Assembly (NCBI GenBank): GCA_038230515.1
Contig: JBBRND010000022.1
Span: forward strand, 1 to 64,000
DNA from: JAPLDB01 sp038230515
GTDB taxonomy: Bacteria > Bacteroidota > Bacteroidia > AKYH767-A > 2013-40CM-41-45
Reading direction: 5' to 3'
DNA: 64,000 nucleotides
The notes below the pieces were generated by a model that was not told the origin of the DNA, made no database searches, and saw nothing but the letters and a program-made list of their open reading frames with translations. Of the stretch, positions 34,912 to 43,209 are shown one piece after another. The number at the start of each line of letters is the position of its first letter. Position 1 is the first letter of the stretch. The translations under genes were made by a program, and so were the position numbers.

Positions 34912-35329
34912 TTTTTAGTTGCTCAACAAACTGCGCTGGAGTTACTCCTGGAAATCCTTCCCACTCCTTTAATATCTTTCCGGTGGCATCCATCAAAATC
35001 GTTAACGGAAACTCTCCGTTAGGATTGTATTTTTCTGCCAACGCTTCATTTGATTTAACAAGTGCGGCACCCTGCAGGTTCTTTTTTTGTCTCGGAAAAT
35101 CTGCATTTACCAATGCAAGATTTTCACTTGCATACTTCATGAACTCCTCCGAATCAAATATTTCTTTCTTCGTCTTGATGCAGGGAACGCACCAATCAGA
35201 TCCTGAAAAATTCAGGAGAATTAATTTATTTGTTTGCGCAGCATCCTTTTGTGCTTTGCCTAAATCTGTTGTCCACCCGCCCGGACTAATAAATGCAAAA
35301 AGAAGGAATGTTGAGATCAGAATTTTCAT
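34889..35329 (-). CDS. periplasmic thioredoxin-like protein
   Basis: 146 residues: Sec signal peptide (1-17), thioredoxin fold with the active site CVPC (47-50) in GSDWCVPCIKTK, and the cis-Pro region FPLTILMD. First gene of the four-gene operon. The operon context suggests it keeps cysteines of the DUF4266/DUF3570 partners reduced, an inference. Confidence 0.88.
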   Translation of the reverse strand: MKILISTFLLFAFISPGGWTTDLGKAQKDAAQTNKLILLNFSGSDWCVPCIKTKKEIFDSEEFMKYASENLALVNADFPRQKKNLQGAALVKSNEALAEKYNPNGEFPLTILMDATGKILKEWEGFPGVTPAQFVEQLKNVSSASK

Positions 35330-36059
35330 GTGTTAAAATAGAAGCAGATAGCAAGAAAAGTAATAATTCAACTTCCATGCCAAGTGATATTGCTAAAACG
35401 GAATGAGCTACATTTTATTTGATTGATGAATTAAGTCAGGAAGAATGTGCTACGATTATTGACGAAGAAAATGAAAAAACAGTTGGGTGGAAGACAAAAG
35501 ATAATTCAGTGCTAATACCCTGCATTTTCCCTGCATCTTTTTGCCATGGCGGCTTTCAGTTTGGTTTGTATTGTATAATTTTTATGTCTTGCATAGCAAA
35601 ACAACCCATACAATATGAATTCTGCAGCCCTGATATTGATTGACAGCAAAGATAAATTAGTGTATAAAAAAGAAACTAAATCAGCCCAATATGAAACTCT
35701 AATCGGCTCCTGCTGCCTGCTCCTTGCCGGTTGCCAGCATTACTCATTAACAGCAATCCGGTACATGTACACTTTTTTATAGTATTCCCTAATTGACCTG
35801 CATTTATCAAGCATCTATTTTGTGCCCGATAATGATAAAGCCATTACGTAGAGGAACAATTTACAGGTGCGCGGTGCTAATAGCGGCAGTGCTGGTGGAA
35901 ACTTTCTGTTGCATAACATTGGACTTTAGCGCCACAACATTGTGGAGTTAAAATTGAAGCTCGGGCTGCTAAAATCCGACCTCACTGGCTTAACGGGGGG
36001 AAAAAGAAACCTGCCTTCCTGGCAATAGGGTGGCACGCGTCATTATAGTTTATTTTGTT
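35330..36059. other. 730-bp intergenic stretch without a convincing gene
   Basis: Upstream of the thioredoxin operon and before the CotH gene. A 74-codon + frame (35419-35643) has no family and no promoter. A short stretch near 35860-35929 reads NLQVRGANSGSAGGNFLLHNIGL before a stop, which resembles a bit of an extracellular protein and may be gene debris. Nothing else recognised. Confidence 0.4.
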
Positions 36060-36090
36060 CTGACAGGTAGTTTTTTTCTCTGAGGTTTTT
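36060..36090 (+). repeat. third copy of CTGACAGG-T-run motif
   Basis: CTGACAGGTAGTTTTTTTCTC matches the ends of the inverted-repeat element at 46693-46845 (reverse complement of 46814-46840 in 18 of about 20 positions). It lies about 55 bp upstream of the CotH gene's -7 element. Confidence 0.5.
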
Positions 36091-36112
36091 GTTTCCTCGA
36101 GAAGGTTTTGCT

Positions 36113-36120
36113 TATTTTTG
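36113..36120 (+). promoter_or_regulatory. -7 element (TATTTTTG)
   Basis: Perfect TAnnTTTG, with TTTG 21 bp upstream as a -33 element; leader about 49 nt. Confidence 0.65.
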
Positions 36121-36174
36121 AGCGCTCTCAACGTTTTTGTTTTTGCAAAAACTAACTAACGCATCCAATCATTT

Positions 36175-38499
36175 ATGAAATCAGGTTTCCGTTCAATACT
36201 TATTATTGTTTTTCTGTTTGCAGGCACCGTATGCAAATCGCAATGTTGTACCTACACATTGAACTTGCACGATGCCTATGGTGATGGCTGGAATGGCGGA
36301 TACCTTCAGGTTTTTGTCAACAACATTTTGATCGGAAATTTCAGCGGGCAAAATTTTGAAAATACTGATACGTTTCAGATTTGCAACGGAGATTCGCTGC
36401 AGCTTTTTTATACAGCAGGTGCTTACGAAACTGAAAACTCGTATCAGTTGTACGATGCTTCCTGGAATCTTCTTTATGCTGATGGACCCACCCCGCTAAC
36501 TGACACTGTTTTTTCTTCAACAGGAAATTGCAATTCAACAGTAGTGCCCGGCAGCAATCCATGTACTGCAATTCCAATTGATACCGGTCAGTGTATTTTT
36601 GCTGACAACACAGGCATGTTAGGTTCAGGGCTCAATGCAGGTTGTGCGAATTTTCAGGGCACCGATGTCTGGTTCGCAATGACAGTTCCGCCTTCCGGCA
36701 ACATAAGTTTGGAAACGGACAGCGGTGGATTAACTGATACCGGTATTGCTGCCTGGGGCGATAGTTCCTGCACTGATCTTATGTTGCTTGGTTGTGATGA
36801 TGATGGAGGCAATGGATATTATTCGCTTCTCTTTCTATATGACCTTACTCCCGGTCAAACGCTTTACATACAGGTTTGGGGTTATGGTGGCTCCACAGGT
36901 TCGTTCCGGATTTGTGCAAAAGATTTGGGAAAAGTAACGCTCGATAGTTCGGAGTTACCGATTGTTTCAATCAGTACACTCGGTCAAACTATTATTGAAG
37001 GCACAAAAATAAATGCGTTGATGGACATCCGGTACAATGGTCCGGGCAACATAACTTACCTCACTGATAGTCCGTATGTCTATAGTGGTAATATCGGTAT
37101 TGAAATTCGTGGAGCGACATCAGCGAGCTATCCTCAGCATCCGTATGGAATTGAAACACGCAATGATTCGGGTACTGCAAACAACGTAACAATTTTAGGA
37201 ATGCCCGGAGAGAATGACTGGGTGTTTATATCGAATTACAACGACAGGTCTCTGATCAGAAATACACTCGCTTACAAATTATTTGGTCTTATGGGAAATT
37301 ACAGTACCAAAACAAGTTTATGCGAAATGCTTATTGACAGTTCTTACAAAGGTATTTATGTTTTCAGCGAAAAAATTAAGCGCGACAACAACAGAGTTAA
37401 TATTGCAAACTTATCGGCTGCCGACAGCGCAGGCGATGCAGTTTCAGGAGGATATATTCTTCAACAAAACTACTGGGATTCAACTACCAGTTTTCAATCA
37501 AACTATTCCCCGATAGATCATCCCGGATTTGACGTGCATTTTGTTTATGAATATCCGAAGCCGGATACGATAACTTTACCTCAAAAAACGTACATCGCAT
37601 CTTATGTTGATACGCTGGAGACTGCACTTTACGATACAAATTTTTTTGATACCGCTGTTGGTTACAGAAAGTACCTTGATGTAAAATCATTCATTGATTA
37701 TTTTATTGTGAATGAATTGGCGAGAAATGCTGATGGTTTTAAGAAGAGTGTCTTTTTAAATAAAGATAAATATTCAACCGGTGGTAAACTAAAAATGGGT
37801 CCTGTTTGGGATTTCGACTGGGCATGGAAAAATATTCAGGGCTGCTCAAACATCAATCAGATTGATGGTTCCGGATGGACTCACCTTGTCAACGATTGCC
37901 CGACCGATAATTATTCCTGCGGTTGGTACATTCGCTTGTTACAAGACAGCACATTCAACAATGAACTGCGCTGCACGTATGAAAATTATCGTCATACAAT
38001 TTTAGACACCACATTTATTTTTGCATACATAGACAGCATGCACAACGTTGTTCAAAATGCACAGGTGCGTCATTTTAGAAAATGGCCCATACTTGGCATT
38101 AGTGGCCCTGCACCAGAGGTGAATCCCGTTGCAACAACGTACGATGGAGAACTTGATACGCTGAAAGCATGGATCAATCTCCGCTTACAGTGGCTTGATG
38201 TAAACATTCCGGGCACTTGCGCACCTATCATAAATTCTACAGAACAGGTAAATTCATTTTCTCCGCTTCGCTGCTTTCCAAACCCGGCAACTGGCGGTAT
38301 TCACTTTGAAGGATTTCTTGAGGGCACTTCAACTTCAGAAATGACACTTTACAATATCGAAGGTAAAATGATTGATCACCTTAAGCTAAATCCAGGTATT
38401 GTTAAACTGGATTATCGGATGAACGAAAAGGGGGTTTATTATTTTACGATTTCAAACAACAGTGGGCTTTCTCAGGTTGGTCAACTTGTTGTTCTTTAA
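36175..38499 (+). CDS. secreted CotH kinase family protein with T9SS sorting domain
   Basis: 774 residues. Signal peptide 1-22; N-terminal jelly-roll with DAYGDGWNGG (about 35-110); a second beta domain with GTDVWFAMTVPPSG (about 120-250); then a CotH-like protein kinase domain (about 260-660) with LPIVSI, SYKGIYVFSEKIKRDNNRVNI and the metal-binding GPVWDFDWAW. The C-terminus is a type A sorting domain (CFPNPATGGIHFEG ... GVYYFTISNNSG). CotH kinases phosphorylate spore or surface proteins; here the target is likely extracellular. A second CotH protein is at 48407. Confidence 0.87.
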   Translation: MKSGFRSILIIVFLFAGTVCKSQCCTYTLNLHDAYGDGWNGGYLQVFVNNILIGNFSGQNFENTDTFQICNGDSLQLFYTAGAYETENSYQLYDASWNLLYADGPTPLTDTVFSSTGNCNSTVVPGSNPCTAIPIDTGQCIFADNTGMLGSGLNAGCANFQGTDVWFAMTVPPSGNISLETDSGGLTDTGIAAWGDSSCTDLMLLGCDDDGGNGYYSLLFLYDLTPGQTLYIQVWGYGGSTGSFRICAKDLGKVTLDSSELPIVSISTLGQTIIEGTKINALMDIRYNGPGNITYLTDSPYVYSGNIGIEIRGATSASYPQHPYGIETRNDSGTANNVTILGMPGENDWVFISNYNDRSLIRNTLAYKLFGLMGNYSTKTSLCEMLIDSSYKGIYVFSEKIKRDNNRVNIANLSAADSAGDAVSGGYILQQNYWDSTTSFQSNYSPIDHPGFDVHFVYEYPKPDTITLPQKTYIASYVDTLETALYDTNFFDTAVGYRKYLDVKSFIDYFIVNELARNADGFKKSVFLNKDKYSTGGKLKMGPVWDFDWAWKNIQGCSNINQIDGSGWTHLVNDCPTDNYSCGWYIRLLQDSTFNNELRCTYENYRHTILDTTFIFAYIDSMHNVVQNAQVRHFRKWPILGISGPAPEVNPVATTYDGELDTLKAWINLRLQWLDVNIPGTCAPIINSTEQVNSFSPLRCFPNPATGGIHFEGFLEGTSTSEMTLYNIEGKMIDHLKLNPGIVKLDYRMNEKGVYYFTISNNSGLSQVGQLVVL

Positions 38500-38523
38500 T
38501 AAATCTTAATCAGTCGGCACCGT

Positions 38524-39759
38524 TTGAATTTATCCAAGGACATTGCTGTGATTGGTGCCGGAGCAGCAGGAATTTTTGCTGCTGTAAATTGTGCAGCGCT
38601 TTACCCTCAACACCGAATAATTGTTTTTGAAAAGAGCGACAAGTTGCTCAGCAAGGTCCGCGTAAGCGGTGGCGGGAGATGTAACGTTACCCATGCCTGT
38701 TTCGATACAAATATTCTGGTAAAAAATTATCCTCGCGGAGAGAAGCAACTGAAGAGCTGCTTCTCCCGCTTCAACGCACAGCATACGATAAATTGGTTTG
38801 AAGAAAGAGGAGTAAAACTAAAGACAGAAGCTGATGGGCGAATGTTCCCCATAACCGACAACTCACAAACCATTATTGATTGTCTATTAAGTGAAGCTGC
38901 AAAACACAATGTAAATATTGAAACGAAAGCAGATGTAACAAACATTCAGATAACTCAAGAAGAAAAAGTTGAACTCACATTTCAATCAGGCACAAAACTC
39001 TTGTTCGATAGCGTGCTGATTGCAACAGGTGGAAGTCCCTCTGCAAAAAGTTATGAATGGCTGCATGAACTTGGGCATGAAATAGTTTCTCCTGTACCCT
39101 CTCTTTTCACTTTCAATATTCCTTCGTCTCCCATCGCACAACTAATGGGGATAGCAGTTGAACAGGCGCGTATAAAAATTATGGAGACAAATTTTTCTGA
39201 AGAAGGAGCGCTACTTATTACGCATTGGGGAATGAGCGGACCCGCTGTGCTGAAATTAAGTTCGCGAGCTGCACGGGCGTTGGCTGAGTTGAATTATGAT
39301 TTTACCATTCAGATTAAATGGCTTCCGCTGGTGAAAGAAGATGAATTGAGAAATGAATTGCTTGAGTGCAAGAGAAATACTTCATGGAAATTTATTTCAA
39401 CACATAATTCATTTTCACTGCCCAAACGATTGTGGGAATATCTTTCTGCCAAAGCGGGCATCAGAGATGTGCAACAATGGGCAGAACTTTCCAAAGAACA
39501 GCTAAACAAGTTGCTCAATGCATTGCTTTATGATGAATATTATATAAAAGGAAAAACAACGTTCAAAGAAGAATTTGTTACCTGCGGTGGCGTTGCCTTA
39601 ACGGATGTTGACTTCAAAACAATGCAAAGCAAAAAAATGCTCAGACTTTATTTTGCGGGAGAGGTTTTGGATATTGATGCAGTAACAGGCGGTTTTAATT
39701 TTCAGGCAGCATGGACAACTGGTTTCATCGCTGCAGAAGCAATGGGAAAGAATACCTGA
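38524..39759 (+). CDS. BaiN/YhiN-like NAD(P)/FAD-dependent oxidoreductase
   Basis: 411 residues of the HI0933/YhiN flavoprotein family. Rossmann FAD motif VIGAGAAGIFAA (9-20), family signature KVRVSGGGRCNVTH (about 45-58), ATGGSPSAKSYEW and the C-terminal GEVLDIDAVTGGFNFQAAWTTGFIA. The start is TTG at 38524, 8 residues before the FAD motif; no ATG is possible. Substrate unknown; the family includes bile-acid-type reductases. Ends 1 bp from a convergent lipoprotein gene. Confidence 0.9.
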   Translation: MNLSKDIAVIGAGAAGIFAAVNCAALYPQHRIIVFEKSDKLLSKVRVSGGGRCNVTHACFDTNILVKNYPRGEKQLKSCFSRFNAQHTINWFEERGVKLKTEADGRMFPITDNSQTIIDCLLSEAAKHNVNIETKADVTNIQITQEEKVELTFQSGTKLLFDSVLIATGGSPSAKSYEWLHELGHEIVSPVPSLFTFNIPSSPIAQLMGIAVEQARIKIMETNFSEEGALLITHWGMSGPAVLKLSSRAARALAELNYDFTIQIKWLPLVKEDELRNELLECKRNTSWKFISTHNSFSLPKRLWEYLSAKAGIRDVQQWAELSKEQLNKLLNALLYDEYYIKGKTTFKEEFVTCGGVALTDVDFKTMQSKKMLRLYFAGEVLDIDAVTGGFNFQAAWTTGFIAAEAMGKNT

Positions 39760-39760
39760 A

Positions 39761-40006
39761 TTATTTTTTCTTTCCATCATCTCCGCATGGTCTGAAGATG
39801 GCACTTGTAATGAAGTCTATAAAAATTCCAGGAGGGAAAAAGAAAAAATCGGCAATGAGAGCGCCTGCACGCACTTCACGCATTGGCTGCCCGGGCGGAG
39901 GTTGTGTGCGTTGACAAGGTCCCACTTTACCTCCAAGCACAGTGGCGCATGAACTGAAATAAAACATCACTGCCACGATAGCTAAATTTCTGATAATTTT
40001 TTTCAT
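39761..40006 (-). CDS. small lipoprotein, unknown function
   Basis: 81 residues with lipobox FSSCATVLGG (Cys about 20), then a proline-rich QRTQPPPGQPMREVR segment and one hydrophobic stretch GALIADFFFFPPGIFIDFITSAIF that could insert in the membrane, ending in charged residues. Similar short lipoproteins occur in other Bacteroidota. A perfect promoter element stands upstream, so expression is likely. No function inferable. Confidence 0.7.
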   Translation of the reverse strand: MKKIIRNLAIVAVMFYFSSCATVLGGKVGPCQRTQPPPGQPMREVRAGALIADFFFFPPGIFIDFITSAIFRPCGDDGKKK

Positions 40007-40025
40007 AGCATTTGATTTTATTCTT

Positions 40026-40033
40026 CAAAGATA
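40026..40033 (-). promoter_or_regulatory. -7 element of small lipoprotein gene (TATCTTTG)
   Basis: Perfect TAnnTTTG on the minus strand; leader about 14 nt. Confidence 0.6.
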
Positions 40034-40059
40034 TTGAATTTTCCTGCACAGGATTTTCT

Positions 40060-40067
40060 TTACTTTG
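40060..40067 (+). promoter_or_regulatory. -7 element of kdsC (TTACTTTG), leaderless
   Basis: 7 of 8 match, five bases from the ATG at 40073. Confidence 0.45.
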
Positions 40068-40072
40068 CCAGC

Positions 40073-40570
40073 ATGGAAAATTTTAAACAAAAACTCGGTA
40101 ATATTTCTTGCTTTGTTTTTGATGTTGACGGAGTGCTTACTGATGGTTCACTCATTCTTTTCCCGACAGGCGAACAGGTTCGCACCATGAACATTCGTGA
40201 CGGTTACGCCTTGCAGTTAGCGGTGAAGAAGGGTTATCGTGTTGCAATTATCTCCGGAGGAAAATCAGAAAGTGTAAAGGCCAGATTGAATGGGTTGGGA
40301 ATAAAAGAAGTGCATCTTGGAGTGAATGATAAAGTAGATAAACTGAAAGAAATAATGGGGGTGTATAATCTGAAAACCGAAAACATTTTATACATGGGCG
40401 ATGATGTTCCAGATTTTGCGGCAATGAAAATGTGCGGCATTGCTTCCTGTCCTGCCGATGCGGCAACAGAAATAAAATCTATTTCCATTTATGTGTCCGA
40501 TAAAAGAGGAGGTGAAGGTTGCGTACGTGATGTAATTGAACAAGTGATGAGGGTGCAGGGTAAGTGGTGA
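40073..40570 (+). CDS. kdsC: 3-deoxy-D-manno-octulosonate 8-phosphate phosphatase (KdsC family)
   Basis: HAD-superfamily phosphatase releasing Kdo from Kdo-8-phosphate for lipopolysaccharide core. 165 residues from ATG 40073; the frame is open to a TTG at 40034 but those residues are not family-like and precede the -7 element. Motif I FDVDGVLTDG (catalytic Asp pair), the Thr/Ser region ISGGKSESV, Lys in GVNDKVDKL and motif IV MGDDVPD. Cap-less C1 HAD, tetramer in the family. Confidence 0.9.
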   Translation: MENFKQKLGNISCFVFDVDGVLTDGSLILFPTGEQVRTMNIRDGYALQLAVKKGYRVAIISGGKSESVKARLNGLGIKEVHLGVNDKVDKLKEIMGVYNLKTENILYMGDDVPDFAAMKMCGIASCPADAATEIKSISIYVSDKRGGEGCVRDVIEQVMRVQGKW

Positions 40571-40613
40571 GATTGGTTTAAGTATTTTGATTCCACAAAT
40601 AACCTCGGTTAAT

Positions 40614-41123
40614 ATGAAACATTCTGACATTATTGAGAAGCTCAATCTAAACAAAGATGTTTTCAAAGATTTATTTGAAGGGTTGAGTGAAGAAGAAATT
40701 CACTGGAAACCTCAGCCGGAAAAATGGTGCATGCTTGAAATTGTTTGTCATTTGTACGATGAAGAGCGCGAAGATTTTCGTGCGAGGTTAAAGCACACAC
40801 TGGAAATTCCGGATCAACCAATGCCAAAGATTTACCCGCAGGAATGGGTTACTGAACGGAAATACATGGAGAGAAATTTTCAGGAGATGGTCTCGAAATT
40901 TCTCGAAGAGCGGGAACAGTCAACAGAGTGGCTTCAATCACTTTCATCACCCCAATGGAAAAACGTTCATCATCATCCAAAAGGAGGCGAGCTGTCTGTA
41001 GAAATGTTTTTGAGCAACTGGCTTGCACATGATTATCTGCATTTCCGCCAAATCACTTTTATGAAGTATCATTACCTCAAAACACATTTTGATACACGGT
41101 TTGATTATGCTGGCAATTGGTAA
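40614..41123 (+). CDS. DinB family protein
   Basis: 169 residues from ATG 40614 (frame also open from TTG 40587). Four-helix DinB/YfiT fold: WCMLEIVCHLYDEEREDF supplies the first His of a metal site and SNWLAHDYLHFRQI the second and third. Related proteins are thiol-dependent S-transferases using metal; here no substrate is known. Cytosolic, between kdsC and ubiA-like genes on the same strand. Confidence 0.82.
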   Translation: MKHSDIIEKLNLNKDVFKDLFEGLSEEEIHWKPQPEKWCMLEIVCHLYDEEREDFRARLKHTLEIPDQPMPKIYPQEWVTERKYMERNFQEMVSKFLEEREQSTEWLQSLSSPQWKNVHHHPKGGELSVEMFLSNWLAHDYLHFRQITFMKYHYLKTHFDTRFDYAGNW

Positions 41124-41175
41124 AGTGAGGAAGAAGTACAAAGTATTAAGTAGGAAGAATTAAGAAAAAGAATTG

Positions 41176-42093
41176 ATGCTTTCCTATTTAAGACTCTTCC
41201 GATTTCCAAATCTTGTGATTATTGCACTCACACAATTTCTTGTGCGGTATTGCATCATTATGCCGGCATTCATTACGGAGTATAACAACACGGGGGTTTT
41301 TCCGCAGCATCTTTCCAAGCTGCAATTTTTCCTTTTGCTTTTTGCGACTCTTGCAATTGCGGGAGGAGGTTATGTAATCAACGATGTGTTTGATGTGAAC
41401 ATTGATGAAGTAAACAAGCCGGGGAAAAACATAATCGGAAAAAAAATCTCAGAGCTGAAGGCAAGAAGCGTTGCTTACTTTCTTTTATTTCTCGGCAGTG
41501 CAATCGGAATTTCACTCGGTATCAAAGGGGGGGTAACCATGATGAGTTTATTACTCCCTTTTTCTGCCTTATCGCTGTACATGTATTCTGCGCACTTCAA
41601 AAGAAGGTTGCTGATCGGAAATTTAATCATCGCCTTGCTCAGCGCGCTGTCTGTTTTAATTATTGCATTGTTCGAACCGGGCTTTTATCCGAACATTCAG
41701 TTCGTTCTTATCTACGCTGCATTTGCATTTATCATTTCTCTAATTCGTGAAATCATAAAGGACGCTGAAGACATTGACGGAGATGAGCGCGCACAGTGCA
41801 AAACATTTCCTATTCTCTTCGGAATCAGGAAAACAAAAATTCTTATCAGCACTTTAATAGCACTGAACCTGATTGTGATTTGCTATTTCCTCTCGATTTA
41901 CTTTTACCACAATACAGTAATCAGCTTTTGGTATCTTACAGGATTGTTTGCCATTCCTTTTTTTGCGCTTGCATATCTAACAACAACTGCGGCAGAAAAA
42001 AATGATTTTCATTACGCAAGTGTATTTGCAAAAGTTGTGATGCTCTACGGAATACTTACGATGGTTCCGTTTTATTATTTTTTTCTGAAGTAA
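41176..42093 (+). CDS. UbiA family prenyltransferase (GGGP-synthase-like branch)
   Basis: 305 residues, about eight membrane helices. Asp motifs: INDVFDVNIDEVNKP (about 72-86) and IKDAEDIDGDERAQ (about 195-208). This branch is annotated as geranylgeranylglycerol-phosphate geranylgeranyltransferase in Bacteroidota, although the true substrate is not settled. Start ATG 41176; one TTG codon sits directly before it. Distinct from the UbiA protein at 8157. Confidence 0.82.
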   Translation: MLSYLRLFRFPNLVIIALTQFLVRYCIIMPAFITEYNNTGVFPQHLSKLQFFLLLFATLAIAGGGYVINDVFDVNIDEVNKPGKNIIGKKISELKARSVAYFLLFLGSAIGISLGIKGGVTMMSLLLPFSALSLYMYSAHFKRRLLIGNLIIALLSALSVLIIALFEPGFYPNIQFVLIYAAFAFIISLIREIIKDAEDIDGDERAQCKTFPILFGIRKTKILISTLIALNLIVICYFLSIYFYHNTVISFWYLTGLFAIPFFALAYLTTTAAEKNDFHYASVFAKVVMLYGILTMVPFYYFFLK

Positions 42094-42121
42094 TATTCAT
42101 AGTCTTAAACTCAACAAACTG

Positions 42122-42129
42122 TATCTTCG
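42122..42129 (+). promoter_or_regulatory. -7 element (TATCTTCG)
   Basis: 7 of 8 match; leader about 12 nt to the ATG at 42147. Confidence 0.5.
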
Positions 42130-42146
42130 AACACGTTTACTGACCA

Positions 42147-42797
42147 ATGATTACTGCGAACAACATCCATAAATCTTACAATACGCTCCAGGTGCTGAAA
42201 GGAATTAATATCGAAATTGCTCCTGGAGAAATCGTTTCAATCGTTGGGTCGTCTGGTGCGGGCAAGAGTACCTTGCTGCATATTCTGGGCACGCTTGATC
42301 GTGCTGATAGCGGAAGTGTTTTTATCGGCACCGAAGAAATCACGAAGATGAATTCAAAACGCCTCGCTGCTTTCAGAAATAAAAATATCGGATTTGTTTT
42401 TCAGCAACATCACCTCCTTCCTGAATTTACTGCACTTGAAAATATATGTATGCCTTCCCTGATTGCAGGGGTTTCAAAAAGTGATTCTGAAAAAAGAGCC
42501 GTTCAATTATTATCACTCATGAAACTGAACGACCGTGCATCGCATCTTCCTTCTGAATTATCGGGAGGAGAACAACAGCGCGTTGCTGTTGCACGCGCAC
42601 TCGTCAATCATCCGAAGGTTGTTTTTGCTGATGAACCATCGGGAAATCTTGATTCGGAATCTGCGCAATCATTGCACAAACTTTTTTTTGATTTGCGCAC
42701 TCAACTCAATCAAACTTTTGTAATCGTAACTCATAACACTCAACTTGCAGACATGGCTGACCGCAAGTTGACGATGAAAGATGGAAGGTTAGTTTAA
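42147..42797 (+). CDS. ABC transporter ATP-binding protein (LolD/MacB type)
   Basis: 216 residues. Walker A GSSGAGKST (about 36-44), Q-loop FVFQQHHLLPEFTALEN, signature LSGGEQQRVAVARAL, Walker B VVFADEPSGNLDS and switch His in IVTHNTQL. The close match to the LolD pattern suggests it energises lipoprotein release from the inner membrane, but the permease subunits are not adjacent. Followed by a hairpin. Confidence 0.9.
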   Translation: MITANNIHKSYNTLQVLKGINIEIAPGEIVSIVGSSGAGKSTLLHILGTLDRADSGSVFIGTEEITKMNSKRLAAFRNKNIGFVFQQHHLLPEFTALENICMPSLIAGVSKSDSEKRAVQLLSLMKLNDRASHLPSELSGGEQQRVAVARALVNHPKVVFADEPSGNLDSESAQSLHKLFFDLRTQLNQTFVIVTHNTQLADMADRKLTMKDGRLV

Positions 42798-42803
42798 AAA
42801 ATA

Positions 42804-42827
42804 AACCCTGCCTTACGGGGCAGGGTT
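42804..42827 (+). terminator. hairpin after lolD-like gene
   Basis: 9-bp stem AACCCTGCC / GGCAGGGTT, weak T tract after it. Confidence 0.6.
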
Positions 42828-43131
42828 GTTTGGCTTTGCCAGGATCTTACGGGATTCCGGCTATTAATCAATCTTACGGGATTGCTAATTTTTTCAAACC
42901 AAGTAAAGTGTTCGCTTGGGCGACTCCGTCTTTTGGCGGATAAACTAAACTGAGTACTCTAACGTGAAGCTTTGTATTAAGATTATCAGAATATTAACTT
43001 TGTCTTACTGATGTAAGGAATTCAATAAATTGGAGCTATTTTTAAGCTAGAATTCTGTTTTTTAAAAAAAATTGGCGCATTTTTTTAAGAAAAAAACAGG
43101 TCTTAGAAATGACGTTAACCCATAATCTTCA
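42828..43131. other. intergenic stretch with short direct repeat
   Basis: Contains ATCTTACGGGATT twice (about 42843 and 42870), a direct repeat, then AT-rich DNA with no gene. The promoter of the 43210 gene ends the stretch. Confidence 0.4.
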
Positions 43132-43139
43132 TACGTTTG
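43132..43139 (+). promoter_or_regulatory. -7 element (TACGTTTG)
   Basis: Perfect TAnnTTTG; start near 43145, leader about 65 nt to ATG 43210. Confidence 0.55.
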
Positions 43140-43209
43140 TATAATAAACTTGAAATCCTGCGTACAAATGTCGAGTTTTGTATCACCAAAGACAAAGCCC
43201 AAAAAATTA

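Noticed and set aside
35419..35643. 74-codon ORF in the 35.3-36.1 kb gap
   Set aside because: No promoter, domain or conserved composition; AT-rich spacer.
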